DNA of 64,000 nt from Acidobacteriota bacterium (GTDB taxonomy: Bacteria; Acidobacteriota; Thermoanaerobaculia; Multivoradales; J023). The stretch spans positions 17,016 to 81,015 of the forward strand of contig JAJCXO010000004.1 in the NCBI GenBank assembly GCA_029263395.1, given 5' to 3'. The translations under genes and the position numbers were made by a program. Below are positions 25,394-35,682 of this stretch, one piece after another. Below the pieces are notes generated by a model. That model did not search any database. It was not told where the DNA came from and saw nothing but the letters and a program-made list of their open reading frames with translations. Position 1 is the first letter of the stretch; every line of letters starts with the position of its first letter.

Positions 25394-28207
25394 ATGCGTA
25401 GGACGGTCTCTACTAAGCCTGTATTGGTCTTGATGGTAATAGCCAGCCTGATCTTGGCGCCGGGAGTTTGGGCCCAAGAGGGTAATAGCAAAGAGATGGT
25501 GAATCCGGACGGCGCGACCGTCGTGGTGCGCGAAGCACTGCGTGGAACGGCGCCGATGATCGATGAAATCATGGTGAACTATCCGGCTCCGAAGGCTTTT
25601 GGCCTGCCGGATCGTGCCGTGATGAATCCTTCGATCTCCGAACCCCTGATGAGCGAAGGTCGGGTCGAAGACACCGTTCCAGACAAGGCGATGAGGCCGT
25701 TCCTGCCGCTCAAGACACCTGCTGCCACGCTGAGCTTCGGCGGTTACGACAGCTCAGACAACGTCGCTCAGGGGCTTGGATCGCTGTTCCCGCCAGATAC
25801 CAACGGTGACGTTGGCATCGACTTCTACGTGCAATACAACAACATCGGTTGGAAATATTTCAACAAGGCTACCGGCTCCCTGGCTGGTGGTCCGTTTCCT
25901 GGCAACAGCTTCTGGCAGGGTTCGACATTGCCGCCTACTAGCCCCTGTGTGACCGATAACGCGGGTGATCCGATCATACTGTTCGATCACGTGGCAGAAC
26001 GCTGGGTCTTCAGTCAATTCGTGAGTCCGACAACGAACAATGAGGGCCATCAGTGTTTTGCGATCACCACCGGCACGAATCCGGCAGGGCCGTACTTCGT
26101 TTACGACTTCCAGATCGGGCCGAATGCTCCGAATGCTGAGTTCAACGACTACGAGAAGATCGGTGTCTGGACTGACGGTGGCAGCCAGAGCGCTTACCAC
26201 ATGAGCTCGAATCAGTTCCCATTGCCGGCATTGAGTGGTTTCCTCGGCGTGCGGGTCACCGCCTTCGAGCGTGACGCGATGTTGACGGGTGGAGCTGCCC
26301 AGTCGGTGGAGTTCTTCAAGGGACTGTTCACCGATCCGAGTGCCACAGGTCATGTACCGTTCTCGTTTCAGCCGGCCCATCTCGAGGGACCGATTCCAGC
26401 CGCCGGTACGTGTAACTACTACACCCAGCTCAATGATGGTGCCTTTACTGGTCTGACTGGCACCGAGCCCGACGGTTTCCAGTTCTGGGCTTTCTGTGTC
26501 GACTGGTCTAATCCAGTTAACTCGACGTTCACCGAAGGACCCTTCGTGGCCACGGCAAGCTTCGTGGTGCCGAGCACAAACGTACCGCAGCCGGGAACCG
26601 CCGTCGGACTCGACGTGTTGGCTGGCCGTGCGATGTATCGCTTCAGCACGCGGGTGATCGGCGGCATGTTGCGCGGTGTGTCATCTCATGATGTCGATAT
26701 CGCGGGCACGCATAGTGTTCGTTACGCCGAATTCAATATGCCGAGTTTGGCCGGTATCTCTCTGACTGACCAAGGTAGCCTGGCACCGCCAGACTCTCAG
26801 AGCCGTTGGATGCCGGCCGCCGGTATCGACTCCTCAGGAAACATTGCGATCGTCTACTCGCGGTCGGGTAGTGGTGCCGGACAGTTCCCGTCGGTGTATT
26901 TCACCGGTCGTGAAACGATCGATCCTCCAGGTACCTTGCAGACGGAGGCGGTTTGTGTCGACGGTAGTGGCATCCAAACCGGTACCCAAAACGGCGTCGG
27001 ACGCTGGGGTGACTATGCCTCGGTGAGCGTCGACCCGGTTGACGACTGCACGTTCTGGGTCACTAATGAGTATGTCGAGACCACCGGTTCGACGGACTGG
27101 GACACGCAGATTTGTGCGTTCCGCTTTCCGACTTGCGGTGGCTGCACCACCAACGGCGATTGTGACGACGGTCTGTTTTGCAACGGCAGTGAGACTTGCG
27201 ATGTCGGCACTGGCCTGTGCCAGGCTGGGACCGCGGTTGACTGTAACGACGGCGTAAGTTGCACCGACGATTCCTGCAACGAGGGCACCAACAGCTGCGA
27301 CAACGTGGCTGACGACTCGAATTGCGACGACGGTCTATTCTGCAACGGTGCCGAGACCTGCGACGCGATCAACGACTGCCAAGCTGGGACCGATCCGTGC
27401 CCCGGCCAGACCTGCAACGAGGCCACCAACACCTGTGGTGGTGGTGGAGTGCAGCCGCAACTCTGGATGTCGTTCCGTAGCAATACGGTGGTTCCGGGTG
27501 TCGGGACGGTGCGCGATGAAGACATCGTGTCCTACAACGAAGTCACTGGTGTGTGGGCGCTCGAGTTCGACGGCTCGGACGTTGGCCTCAGCCCGTTGGA
27601 GATTGACGGTATGGCGATTGTGCCCGGCACCAAGAACTTGCTGTTGTCCTTCACTCAGCCAGGGACGGTTGGCGGCATCGCCGTCGACGATTCCGACATC
27701 GTGCTGTTCACTTCAACGTCGTTGGGTGCTACCACCACGGGTACTTTCAGTCTCCACTTCGACGGTAGCGATGTTGGCTTGACCGGCAATGGTGAGGATG
27801 TTGATGCCATCGCCGTCCGCGGCTCCAGCATCATGGTGTCCACCAACGGTAACTTCGGCGGCACAGGTGCTACCGGTCGAGACGAAGACCTCTTCTTGTT
27901 CACCGGTACCTTGGGTCCCACGACAACTGGGTCGTTCAGCCAGGTCTTCGACGGCAGCGACGTCGGTCTCAACAACAATGGTGGCGAAGATGTGGATGCA
28001 GCTGCATTCACCGCGAGCTCCGAGCTGTTGTTCTCGACCGTCGGCAATTTCGTCGTACCCGGTCTCTCCGGGCCGGACGAGGATATTGCCCAATTCACTG
28101 GTTCCTTCGGCACTACGACGTTCGGGACCTTCTCGCTGCGGCAGGATCTTACCGCTCTCGGTATCGATCCAACCGAGGATGTCGGTTCGCTGCACATCTT
28201 GGAGTAG
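25394..28207 (+). CDS. Large secreted Cys-rich repeat protein of unknown function
   Basis: The 937-residue protein has a Sec signal peptide (residues 1-28, cleavage after VWA) behind an AGGAG site. Residues about 110-575 form one large globular region containing [11 protein letters not shown] and many aromatic residues. A Cys-rich zone at about 578-680 repeats the pattern [13 protein letters not shown]. The C-terminal 240 residues contain several beta repeats with the phrase FDGSDVGL. Cys-rich and beta repeats suggest an extracellular or surface protein, possibly Ca-binding through the Asp-rich loops. No catalytic motif was seen. A strong terminator follows at 28274. Confidence 0.85.
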   Translation: MRRTVSTKPVLVLMVIASLILAPGVWAQEGNSKEMVNPDGATVVVREALRGTAPMIDEIMVNYPAPKAFGLPDRAVMNPSISEPLMSEGRVEDTVPDKAMRPFLPLKTPAATLSFGGYDSSDNVAQGLGSLFPPDTNGDVGIDFYVQYNNIGWKYFNKATGSLAGGPFPGNSFWQGSTLPPTSPCVTDNAGDPIILFDHVAERWVFSQFVSPTTNNEGHQCFAITTGTNPAGPYFVYDFQIGPNAPNAEFNDYEKIGVWTDGGSQSAYHMSSNQFPLPALSGFLGVRVTAFERDAMLTGGAAQSVEFFKGLFTDPSATGHVPFSFQPAHLEGPIPAAGTCNYYTQLNDGAFTGLTGTEPDGFQFWAFCVDWSNPVNSTFTEGPFVATASFVVPSTNVPQPGTAVGLDVLAGRAMYRFSTRVIGGMLRGVSSHDVDIAGTHSVRYAEFNMPSLAGISLTDQGSLAPPDSQSRWMPAAGIDSSGNIAIVYSRSGSGAGQFPSVYFTGRETIDPPGTLQTEAVCVDGSGIQTGTQNGVGRWGDYASVSVDPVDDCTFWVTNEYVETTGSTDWDTQICAFRFPTCGGCTTNGDCDDGLFCNGSETCDVGTGLCQAGTAVDCNDGVSCTDDSCNEGTNSCDNVADDSNCDDGLFCNGAETCDAINDCQAGTDPCPGQTCNEATNTCGGGGVQPQLWMSFRSNTVVPGVGTVRDEDIVSYNEVTGVWALEFDGSDVGLSPLEIDGMAIVPGTKNLLLSFTQPGTVGGIAVDDSDIVLFTSTSLGATTTGTFSLHFDGSDVGLTGNGEDVDAIAVRGSSIMVSTNGNFGGTGATGRDEDLFLFTGTLGPTTTGSFSQVFDGSDVGLNNNGGEDVDAAAFTASSELLFSTVGNFVVPGLSGPDEDIAQFTGSFGTTTFGTFSLRQDLTALGIDPTEDVGSLHILE

Positions 28208-28273
28208 TGAGCCTCGCCTCGAGTCTCCAGATGCTCACGGGCTGCCCGCCAGCATCTGGGACAGCGTAGACTT

Positions 28274-28303
28274 GGCCGGTGAGATCGTTCTCACCGGCCT
28301 TTT
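28274..28303 (+). terminator. Rho-independent terminator after the secreted Cys-rich protein
   Basis: A perfect 11-bp stem (GGCCGGTGAGA with TCTCACCGGCC) closes a TCGT loop and is followed by TTTT. It lies 67 bases after the stop codon and 36 bases before the next start, so it should separate the two transcripts. Confidence 0.92.
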
Positions 28304-28338
28304 CGTATGTTTGAACCACGATCTTCCGGAGCTCATCT

Positions 28339-29400
28339 ATGTATCCGACCTCGCAGGTTCCCTTCGGTTCGATAAGTGACCGTATCTTGTCCCTTCAATC
28401 CAGTGTCGGTCGATTCAGTGCCCGTCGATTCAGTGCCTGGCACGTCTTGATCGGCTTGATGGTTCTTGTGCTGACGCTGTTGACAAGCGGCTCTGCTCAG
28501 GCAGCTACCAACCTCGAAGCCCCGGTCAAGATGTTGATGAAAGGGCACAAGCACATCGCAGTGTTGAAGGCCGTCAGCAAAGCTGACGATTCACGCATCA
28601 CCTTCGAAGTGCAGCATCAGTTTTATGGCGAGATCGAACCAGAAGTGGTGGTCCGTCTTGACCCTGAGACTTACACCGACGTCCGTGAAGGGCAGACGTA
28701 TGTGGTTGGGTTCTCCAACGTCCGCCGCAATTTTCGCTTTCGTGAGCTGCGGGAAATTGATCCCGAAGGCTACCGGGTGGTGACGATTCTCGGTGGCGGT
28801 CCGGCACTGTTGGACGACAGCCCAGAAGTACGCTTGTTGTTTGATGCTCCAACTGCGAAGGAACCTCCAACCGAGTCCACGCGGATGATGGCTGCGTTGA
28901 CGGTTGCTGGCAGTGAGAATGTGCGAACTCAGTCGTTTGGCGTGCTCGAGCTGAGCCTGCGATCCGAGTGGCTCAGTCTGTTCGATACCAAGAGCAGTAA
29001 GCGCCTGCGCGACTACCTTGGCAGTCGTGTTTTAGCACCGGACTCGCGGGGTCGTTTGTTCGAGTTGGCGGAAAAATTGCCGGCAAGTCTGACCGATCCG
29101 TGGCTTGCCAAAGAAGCTCGCCGAACGCTCGGCACGCTCGAGCCTCAGTTTGATCTCACGACATTTTTTCCGCGGCTGGCGCAGACCGTGCTGGGAATCC
29201 TCGAAGCGTCAGGCTCCGAAGCTGACAAGGCCCTGGTTGCCAAATTCCTCGAGGCCAACAATCCAGGGGTCGTCGAGGCTGCGCTCGGTGCCCTCGACCA
29301 TGTCGACCCGGCCTTGGCGCTAGAGCGCGCCAAGGTTTTGCTCGAGCGCAACGATTTGCATGCCGAGAGTCGGCGGTTGTTGAAGGAATACGTCGGCTAA
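28339..29400 (+). CDS. Exported protein of unknown function with helical C-terminal repeats
   Basis: The 353-residue product starts at ATG 28339 after GGAG. It has an unusually long N-region (about 35 residues) before a hydrophobic helix and a likely cleavage after AQA. Residues about 60-140 form a beta-rich domain, and residues about 190-350 look like HEAT-type helical repeats (AAL..LDHVDPALALERAKVLLE). Two 15-bp tandem copies at 28409-28437 encode a repeated RFSA in the N-region. I do not recognise a family. It converges with the M16 peptidase gene, with 15 bp between the stops. Confidence 0.75.
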   Translation: MYPTSQVPFGSISDRILSLQSSVGRFSARRFSAWHVLIGLMVLVLTLLTSGSAQAATNLEAPVKMLMKGHKHIAVLKAVSKADDSRITFEVQHQFYGEIEPEVVVRLDPETYTDVREGQTYVVGFSNVRRNFRFRELREIDPEGYRVVTILGGGPALLDDSPEVRLLFDAPTAKEPPTESTRMMAALTVAGSENVRTQSFGVLELSLRSEWLSLFDTKSSKRLRDYLGSRVLAPDSRGRLFELAEKLPASLTDPWLAKEARRTLGTLEPQFDLTTFFPRLAQTVLGILEASGSEADKALVAKFLEANNPGVVEAALGALDHVDPALALERAKVLLERNDLHAESRRLLKEYVG

Positions 29401-29415
29401 CGGTCCAGACTGAGC

Positions 29416-32388
29416 TTACTGGCCACCGGAAGCGTCGCCTGACGCTTTCGTGGCCATCTCGGGTGACGGTTTGAGCACCCCGAGTACGTAGCGTTCCGGA
29501 TTTAGATAACGCTGAGCCGTCTGCCTTAGACTTTCGGGAGTAATGCTTTCCACCAAGTCGTCGAACTCCAGTAGTTGACGAGGGTCCTGATTCCTGGAGT
29601 AGTAGGACTGGAGTCCGCCGAGCCAAAAACCATTTTCTTTGAGGCTGGTCTCCCGTTGCCGACGTTGATTCTCTTGAATGCGGTCGATGTAACTCTGTTC
29701 GACGCCGTTCGCCTTGAACGACTCGATCTCATCGAAGACCGTCTGTACCAGCTTGTCCACCTCGTCAGGGGAGCAGCCGAAACGGATCGACATGCTGTAC
29801 TGCTCACGCGGCCGCCAAGAAATGCCACCGCCCACCGACGCGCCATAAGTGGCCCCGAGATCTTCACGCAAGATTTCGCGCAGACGAATTTGAAGGGCGC
29901 GAGCAAGGCTGGAAAGCAAGTGCTGCTGCTCACGGTTCCATTCGGACTCACCTGAAAAGATCAGGCTGACCGAGGCCTTCGGCTCCATCCCTTGTTCGAC
30001 TTCGAACTCGACGACTTTTGTGGGTCGTTGGACTCCAATGTCACGCCAGGTCTCATGGCGTTTGCTCGAGGGCAGGCTGGCGACGTACTGCTCGACCAAT
30101 GGCTTGATCGCTTCAGGCTCGAAGTTGCCGACGATGATGAAGGTGAAGTCAGAGGTGTCCGCGAAGCGCTCACGATAGACCGCCAGGGCGGCCTCGGGAT
30201 CGATCTGCTCGAGCGTGTCTTCGGTCAACGGCTGACGCCTGGGATGGCCTTGGGACAAGGCCTCGTTGAGTTTGTCGCCAAACACTGCACCGGGGCGGCT
30301 GAGTCGATTCTGCACCACAATGCGCAGTTTCGACATCAGCGATTCGAACGCTTGTTGCTCGAGTCGAGGCGCAGTCAGCCGGAGGTGGAGAAGCTGGAAC
30401 ATGGTTTCCAGGTCCTGCGGCGAGGCGAAGCCATTGACGCCTTCTTCGAGCTCGTTGATGTAGGCCTGGGCGGATGCCACGGTGCCAGTTAGAGCCTTGC
30501 TGAGCTCAATTTGGCTGAACTCGCCGAGACCACTTTCACCGAGGATCGATGTGGCGAAGGAGGCAGAGTCGTAGTGCTCATCATCCACTACCGAATGGCC
30601 ACCCGGACTGAAGCCGCTGACCGCAACCTGATCGTTCTGAAAGTCGGTCGGTTTGAGCACGACCCGGATACCGTTGGAGAGCTTCCATTCTGTGACGCCG
30701 AGTTCGTCGATTGTGGATTCCGCGGTGACTTTGCCAGCAGTCGGTAGCTCGGCGAGGAGTGGAGCATCGAGCACGCGGTCGACGAACGGTTCAATCTCGG
30801 CGGTGGCCATGGTGTCGAACACCGTCAGCAGCTGTTGCTCGTCCGGCAACGTTGCCTTGTCCTTGTCCGGCGCGCTAACCACAATCACGCGGTTCTCGTC
30901 GGTGATCCACTGGCGAGCGCGCTGGTTGATCTCTTCGAGCTCGATCTCCGGCAGAAAGCGTCGGACCATTTCGAGCTCAACTTCGATACCAGGTGTGGAT
31001 TCGCCTTCCAAATACGCCCGCACCAGCTCAGAGGCCAGCGGGCCCGAACGTACCTTGTCGCGTTCGCGGTAGGCTTGCTCGTAACCGCGCTCGATATTGG
31101 TTTTGCTGCGGTCGAGTTCAGTTTGGGTGAAGCCGTGGCGATCGACCCGCTCAACTTCGGTCAGCAAGGCTTCGAGACCGGAAAGTACTTCTCCTTCTCG
31201 CACTCGAGCCTGCTGCGAAAAGATGCTCGCCGAGCGGGCGAAGGGACTCATGTTAGAAACGCCGTAGAGAAAGGGAGGCTCCGCTTCTTGGGTCAGTTCG
31301 TTCAGGCGGTCATTGAGCATGCCATGGTAAAGCGATTCCACGAGTGAGGCACGATAGTTTCCGAAGTCGCCCTGGGGAGTGGCTGAGTGTTTGTAATGGA
31401 CCGAGACCGTGGTGCCGGAGAGCTCGGTATCGGTGGTGATCGAGAATAACGTCTCGGAATGTCCCGGGACTTCGAAGACCTCCCGCGGGCGTGGCTTCTT
31501 GGCCGCCGGGATGTGCGAAAAGTGCTTGCGGATCAGACTCTCGATCCGATCGCCGTCGAAATCTCCGACCGCTACGACCGCCATCAGTTCGGGGCGATAC
31601 CAATCGCGATAGAAGCGTCGCAAGGCGTCGTGGGTGGCGTCGCTGATGCTCTCGGGAGTTCCGATTGGCAAGCGTTCGGCATATCGGGCATCCTTGAGGA
31701 TAACCGGGAACTGCGCATCGCGTAAGCGGGCGCCTGCGCCACGACCCTGGCGCCACTCTTCGATGACGACGCCACGCTCTTTGTCGATTTCCTCGCCGTC
31801 GAACGAGATGCCATGGGCCCAATCTTCGAGGATCTGAAACGCGGTATCGACGATGGCGGGATCGTCGGTGGGGATCTTGAGCATGTACACCGTCTCATCG
31901 AAGCTGGTGTAGGCGTTGAGATCCGGACCGAACGACAAGCCGATCGATTCGAGGTAATCGACGAGCTCCTGTTTCTCGAAGTTGCGGGTGCCGTTGAACG
32001 CCATATGCTCGACGAAGTGAGCCAATCCCAGCTGGTCTTCGTCTTCTAGAATCGAGCCAGCGTTGACCACCAGGCGCAACTCGGCGCGTTCTTCGGGGCG
32101 GTGATTGGTTCGAATGTAGTAGGTGAAACCGTTGTCGAATTTGCCGGTACGGATGGCAGGAGTTGGTGGGATGGCAGCGTCGAGCGCACCGGCTGCGATG
32201 CGGCGTGCCTGCTCGAGAGGTATCTCTTCAGCAGTGTGCAGAGGCGCTGAACTGGCTGAGACAGCCGGGGTGTCCGGGGCCAGGCTCGGCGTGGGAGCGC
32301 CGGTGCAGGCAGCAAACGTGAGGAGGAGGGCGGGGAGCAAGCAGGAAGCGAATATGCGGAGGGCGGCAAGACGGTTCAGAATGTTCAT
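29416..32388 (-). CDS. M16-family zinc peptidase lipoprotein
   Basis: The 990-residue protein is a two-halved M16 (pitrilysin/insulinase) peptidase. A lipobox (FAAC, Cys28) predicts a lipid anchor, probably in the periplasm. The inverted zinc motif HFVEH lies at 124-128 and the third ligand is probably Glu204, with the usual spacing of about 75 residues. A second M16 domain without the zinc motif occupies roughly 540-960. Such enzymes degrade small unfolded peptides inside a closed chamber. It is transcribed alone and its length fits the family. The activity class is secure; the substrate is not. Confidence 0.93.
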   Translation of the reverse strand: MNILNRLAALRIFASCLLPALLLTFAACTGAPTPSLAPDTPAVSASSAPLHTAEEIPLEQARRIAAGALDAAIPPTPAIRTGKFDNGFTYYIRTNHRPEERAELRLVVNAGSILEDEDQLGLAHFVEHMAFNGTRNFEKQELVDYLESIGLSFGPDLNAYTSFDETVYMLKIPTDDPAIVDTAFQILEDWAHGISFDGEEIDKERGVVIEEWRQGRGAGARLRDAQFPVILKDARYAERLPIGTPESISDATHDALRRFYRDWYRPELMAVVAVGDFDGDRIESLIRKHFSHIPAAKKPRPREVFEVPGHSETLFSITTDTELSGTTVSVHYKHSATPQGDFGNYRASLVESLYHGMLNDRLNELTQEAEPPFLYGVSNMSPFARSASIFSQQARVREGEVLSGLEALLTEVERVDRHGFTQTELDRSKTNIERGYEQAYRERDKVRSGPLASELVRAYLEGESTPGIEVELEMVRRFLPEIELEEINQRARQWITDENRVIVVSAPDKDKATLPDEQQLLTVFDTMATAEIEPFVDRVLDAPLLAELPTAGKVTAESTIDELGVTEWKLSNGIRVVLKPTDFQNDQVAVSGFSPGGHSVVDDEHYDSASFATSILGESGLGEFSQIELSKALTGTVASAQAYINELEEGVNGFASPQDLETMFQLLHLRLTAPRLEQQAFESLMSKLRIVVQNRLSRPGAVFGDKLNEALSQGHPRRQPLTEDTLEQIDPEAALAVYRERFADTSDFTFIIVGNFEPEAIKPLVEQYVASLPSSKRHETWRDIGVQRPTKVVEFEVEQGMEPKASVSLIFSGESEWNREQQHLLSSLARALQIRLREILREDLGATYGASVGGGISWRPREQYSMSIRFGCSPDEVDKLVQTVFDEIESFKANGVEQSYIDRIQENQRRQRETSLKENGFWLGGLQSYYSRNQDPRQLLEFDDLVESITPESLRQTAQRYLNPERYVLGVLKPSPEMATKASGDASGGQ

Positions 32389-32794
32389 AAACCCATTTTA
32401 GCTATCGTTTGCTGCTCTGGGCGGAAGCTCGAATGCAACGAGGGGCGATTCGCCCCTCGTCGAGCTGGCAGAACACTGGCCAACCCGTACCTGATCAGTC
32501 TTGTCGAGCTGCTCAGTCTTGTCTACCACGCTGGCTAGAAACCCACGGCTCCCAGACACCGAATGTTCGCATAGCCTGCTCCAGGTTGGTCGCTTCGATC
32601 AGCGCTTGGATTTCAGCACGACTCTGGCGGTGCCAGTCGACATCCATCTCAATGAAATCGTCGGTGAAGGCGTTGATGAGGCTTGGATTGTTTGGACAGC
32701 ATGTAGGATATCGAAAAAGTCGGCTGGATAGATGGTGTGTCCAGCGTACGGCCACCTTGATGGAACGGAGTCGGGCTTCAGTGGAAACGCGGCA
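32389..32794. other. Intergenic region with a strong palindrome
   Basis: This 406-bp gap separates the M16 gene (reverse) from the TPR-like protein (forward). It contains a perfect 9-bp inverted repeat, CGAGGGGCG-att-CGCCCCTCG, at 32439-32459, about 50 bases upstream of the M16 start and without a T-run. It also contains two CAGTCTTGTC direct repeats near 32500-32525. A reverse-strand ORF of 80 codons (32513-32755, GTG start) has plausible amphipathic composition but no family I recognise. Confidence 0.45.
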
Positions 32795-33679
32795 ATGAGA
32801 AACTGGTGGGCACGGCGGGGGCGCTGGCTAGTCTTGGTGTTGGTCACCGTGCTTACTGCCGGGACGAGTCTGGGCGAGTCGCTGGAGCACCGTGGCGATC
32901 GAGCGTTTAGTCAGCGCTCTGATGGCTTCCTGGAGACTGATCTTCCGAACGCCGAGGCAGTCGAGCGTGCGATCGCAGCGTATGAGGAGGCTTTGGCGAA
33001 CGAACCCAAGAACGTTGATCTCCATGTCAAGCTGATGGACGCGCTGTATTTCCAAGGTTATTACGTGCTCGAAGATCGTCGGCTTCAGCGAGAGATCTTC
33101 GATCGTGTTGTTGCGCTGGCGACGCAGGCCGTCGAATTGGTTGGCGAGGAAGCTGGAGCTGGAAGCAGATTGGCCGAGCAGACTCCAGAGCAGCAGGCTG
33201 CCGCACTGCAGGAGATTCCTGGTGCTGCTGCTGCGCACTTTTGGAGTGCCAAGGGCTGGGGTTTGTGGGGGGTTACGCACCATCCATTGAGTGCGGTGCG
33301 CAAAGGCGTGGCCGGCAGGGTCCGGAAGCATTCCGAGATCGCCAGGCTGCTCAACGAGGAATACGAGGATGCTGGAGGCTTGCGGTTCTTGGGACAGCTA
33401 CACGCCGCGGCGCCCAGGGTGCCTCTGATTACTGGTTGGGTTGATCGTCCACTCGGTTTACGTTTGTTACGTCGGGCAGTGGATCTGTCGCGCAATGATC
33501 CAAGAAATCTATGGTTCCTTGCCGAGGCGATTCTCGAGCACGATGAGGAGCACCGCAATGAGGCGTTGGCTCTGCTGCGTGAGCTCGACCGTGAGTGTCC
33601 CCATGCCGAAGAACTGGTCGAGCACACTGAAACACTCGTGCTTGCCCGTCAACGGCTTGTCGAGCTTGGGGAAGACTGA
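32795..33679 (+). CDS. Secreted TPR-like protein
   Basis: I start this gene at ATG 32795, which opens a clear signal peptide (hydrophobic helix LVLVLVTVLTAG, cleavage near residue 27), giving about 294 residues. An in-frame ATG at 32732 would bury that signal. The mature protein is all-helical: one TPR-like unit (AIAAYEEALANEPKNVDLH) near 55-75 and another (AILEHDEEHRNEALALLREL) near the C-terminus. The overall plan recalls TatT-type periplasmic TRAP components, but no partner genes are nearby. The function is not known. Confidence 0.75.
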   Translation: MRNWWARRGRWLVLVLVTVLTAGTSLGESLEHRGDRAFSQRSDGFLETDLPNAEAVERAIAAYEEALANEPKNVDLHVKLMDALYFQGYYVLEDRRLQREIFDRVVALATQAVELVGEEAGAGSRLAEQTPEQQAAALQEIPGAAAAHFWSAKGWGLWGVTHHPLSAVRKGVAGRVRKHSEIARLLNEEYEDAGGLRFLGQLHAAAPRVPLITGWVDRPLGLRLLRRAVDLSRNDPRNLWFLAEAILEHDEEHRNEALALLRELDRECPHAEELVEHTETLVLARQRLVELGED

Positions 33680-33689
33680 GCCGTGAAGC

Positions 33690-34715
33690 TCAGAAGATAG
33701 ACAGACCGGTTTGGGTCGTCAGGAACTCGAGGGCTTTGGTGCCGGCTAGCGAGTTGCCGCTGGCGTTGAGTCTTGGAGACCAGACCGCAGTGCTGAAGGC
33801 GCCGGGCATGACTGCCACGATACCGCCACCCACCCCACTCTTGCCCGGCAAACCGACGCGGTACGCAAAGTCGCCCACGGCGTCGTAGGTGCCACAGGTC
33901 AAGAGCAGAGAGTTGATGTACTTGGCCTGATTGGAGGTTGTGATCTGCTCGCGGAGGATCGGCGAAATTCCACCATTGGCCAGAAAGCCGACGGCCCGTG
34001 CCAGGTCAAGACAGCTCATCGACAGTGAACAATGATGGAAGTAGGCTTCGAGGACGGCCTCCGGAGCATTGTCCAGGTTGCCGAAATCTTTCAAGAAGTG
34101 GGCCATTGCCGCATTGCGGTGGCCCGTTGCTTGTTCTGATGCTGCGACCGCGGTATCGAAGTTTATTGTGGGATTTCCTGCCAGTGAGCGCACGAATTCG
34201 AGCACGGTCTGGCGAGCGTCGCCAAGATAGTTGAGGATTACGTCAGTGACCACCAGGGCGCCAGCGTTGATGAAGGGGTTGCGCGGTATTCCACACTCAT
34301 GTTCGAGCTGCACCAATGAGTTGAATGGGTTGCCAGAGGGCTCTCGGCCAACGCGTTTCCACAAACTATCGCCTGCCAACTGCATCGCTAGGGTCAAGGT
34401 AAAAACCTTGGAGATACTCTGGACCGAGAAGCACTGTTCGGCGGCTCCAACCGTGGCCCACGCGCTCGTCTTCTGATCAGCCTGGTCCAGGCCAGGACTG
34501 TTGGGACAAGTACTGTGGGGACTAGTACTGTGCGGACTAGTACTGTGCGGACCCGTCTTTGGCCCGCTGCGTAAGCCGCTCATCGGGACAATCGCCATGC
34601 CGAATTGATCGGGCGGAATCCTTGCTAGCTCTGGGATATAGCTCGCGACCGTCCCTTGGCCGATTTCAGTGTCGACCTCTCGACGGATGGACTCGAGGAT
34701 GGGTTGGAAGTCCAT
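33690..34715 (-). CDS. glsA: Glutaminase (serine-dependent, GlsA type)
   Basis: The 341-residue enzyme hydrolyses L-glutamine to glutamate and ammonia. It carries the family motifs SVQSISKV with catalytic Ser100 and Lys103, GRDPSGNPFNSL-like and RNPFINAGALV segments, and the late GKSGVGGGI loop. ATG 34715 is chosen over a TTG at 34736. An insertion of about 30 residues at about 50-82, built of repeated HSTSP units from a 15-bp tandem repeat, sits in the loop before the active-site helix, where E. coli enzymes have a short hairpin. It should not remove catalytic residues. It is cytosolic and transcribed alone. Confidence 0.93.
   Translation of the reverse strand: MDFQPILESIRREVDTEIGQGTVASYIPELARIPPDQFGMAIVPMSGLRSGPKTGPHSTSPHSTSPHSTCPNSPGLDQADQKTSAWATVGAAEQCFSVQSISKVFTLTLAMQLAGDSLWKRVGREPSGNPFNSLVQLEHECGIPRNPFINAGALVVTDVILNYLGDARQTVLEFVRSLAGNPTINFDTAVAASEQATGHRNAAMAHFLKDFGNLDNAPEAVLEAYFHHCSLSMSCLDLARAVGFLANGGISPILREQITTSNQAKYINSLLLTCGTYDAVGDFAYRVGLPGKSGVGGGIVAVMPGAFSTAVWSPRLNASGNSLAGTKALEFLTTQTGLSIF
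34506..34550 (-). repeat. Three 15-bp tandem repeats inside glsA
   Basis: Units start at 34506, 34521 and 34536. The last two are identical (ACTAGTACTGTGCGG) and the first differs at three positions. They encode the repeated HSTSP insertion of the glutaminase and contain the palindromes ACTAGT and AGTACT. Confidence 0.88.
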
Positions 34716-34926
34716 AGTCTTGTGACATCCTAACAAGGCTGCGTTTCAGACAGCGACACTTTGGCCGGCGTCTTCTAGGGGTTGGGCAGCCTTCGCTCCA
34801 GTGATGTCTCAACCCGGTTGGTGATGCCATCGATTCTCGGCGACATTGTTGACATCCAATAGGCTGATACGGTCCGTACCGAGCCTAGAAGCTATTTTGC
34901 GTTTGCAACCCAATTGGAGACTGATC

Positions 34927-35586
34927 ATGTCGAGATTGTCTGCTTGTCTAGCCGTTGCGCTTTTTGTGGTCCTGCCAGCTCCGGTCTCGTTGGCTGCACA
35001 AATCCTAGCGGACGGAGAGTTCGAATTACTGTTTTCGAATGGCCCCGGGACACCAAACTTCAACTCTGCTATTACGTTGTCTCACATCGTGCCGGCGGAT
35101 CTTGGACCGACGACCGGGCGTCACCTGATCCTCAGCTTGCGCGACTCGAGTCGCCCCGATCAATTCTGTGATCCAGACGATCCGTCTGGTGGCCTTTTCG
35201 ATGGTTGTGCGACTGTGGACTGGCCGTTTCCCGGCCGTCGAGGGATCAATCTCCTCGGACTGACCTTGGATTCCGGTAATCAGACGTTGCATCTTCGGAT
35301 GTCTGATGAGTTGGCCGATGAGCCCGAACCTGACGGGCCTTGAGATCACTCTGGAGTGGGCGGGTCCGCCCACCTGTGGAGTGGCATACTTCCAGCAGAC
35401 ATCGTCGCGGGTAGCATGCTGCTCATCGACTTGACGATGACCAAGTTCGAAGGCCCCGATGTGATGATTGCTTACGAAGTGCGTGTGGAAGAGGTCGCGC
35501 TGTTCGAGGATAGCTTCGAGAGTGGTGACACGCTGGCTTGGTCTAGCACCGTGCCTGAAGTTTTTGGTCAAACTCAAGAGAATTGA
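34927..35586 (+). pseudogene. Secreted protein gene split by an in-frame TGA
   Basis: ATG 34927 opens a signal peptide (MSRLSACLAVALFVVLPAP, cleavage after LAA) and a beta-rich protein that stops at TGA 35341-35343. The same frame is open directly after the stop to 35586. It ends in LFEDSFESGDTLAWSSTVP, which looks like the C-terminal FESGDTxAW motif I associate with secreted proteins of these bacteria. A second frame just after the stop also reads plausibly (EITLEWAGPP), so a pair of frameshifts is an alternative to a nonsense mutation. Either way no intact product is encoded. Confidence 0.6.
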
Positions 35587-35682
35587 CCGTGTGCTGCTGG
35601 GTGCAAGTCCAGACGCATGATCGAAGAGATTGTCGACAGGGGAGCTGCGGATCTACCTTAGCTGACTGTAGCCTCGGCAGGC

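Noticed and set aside
32409..32798. Forward 129-codon ORF upstream of the TPR-like gene
   Set aside because: Low-complexity basic composition, no ribosome site, and it overlaps the better supported gene start.
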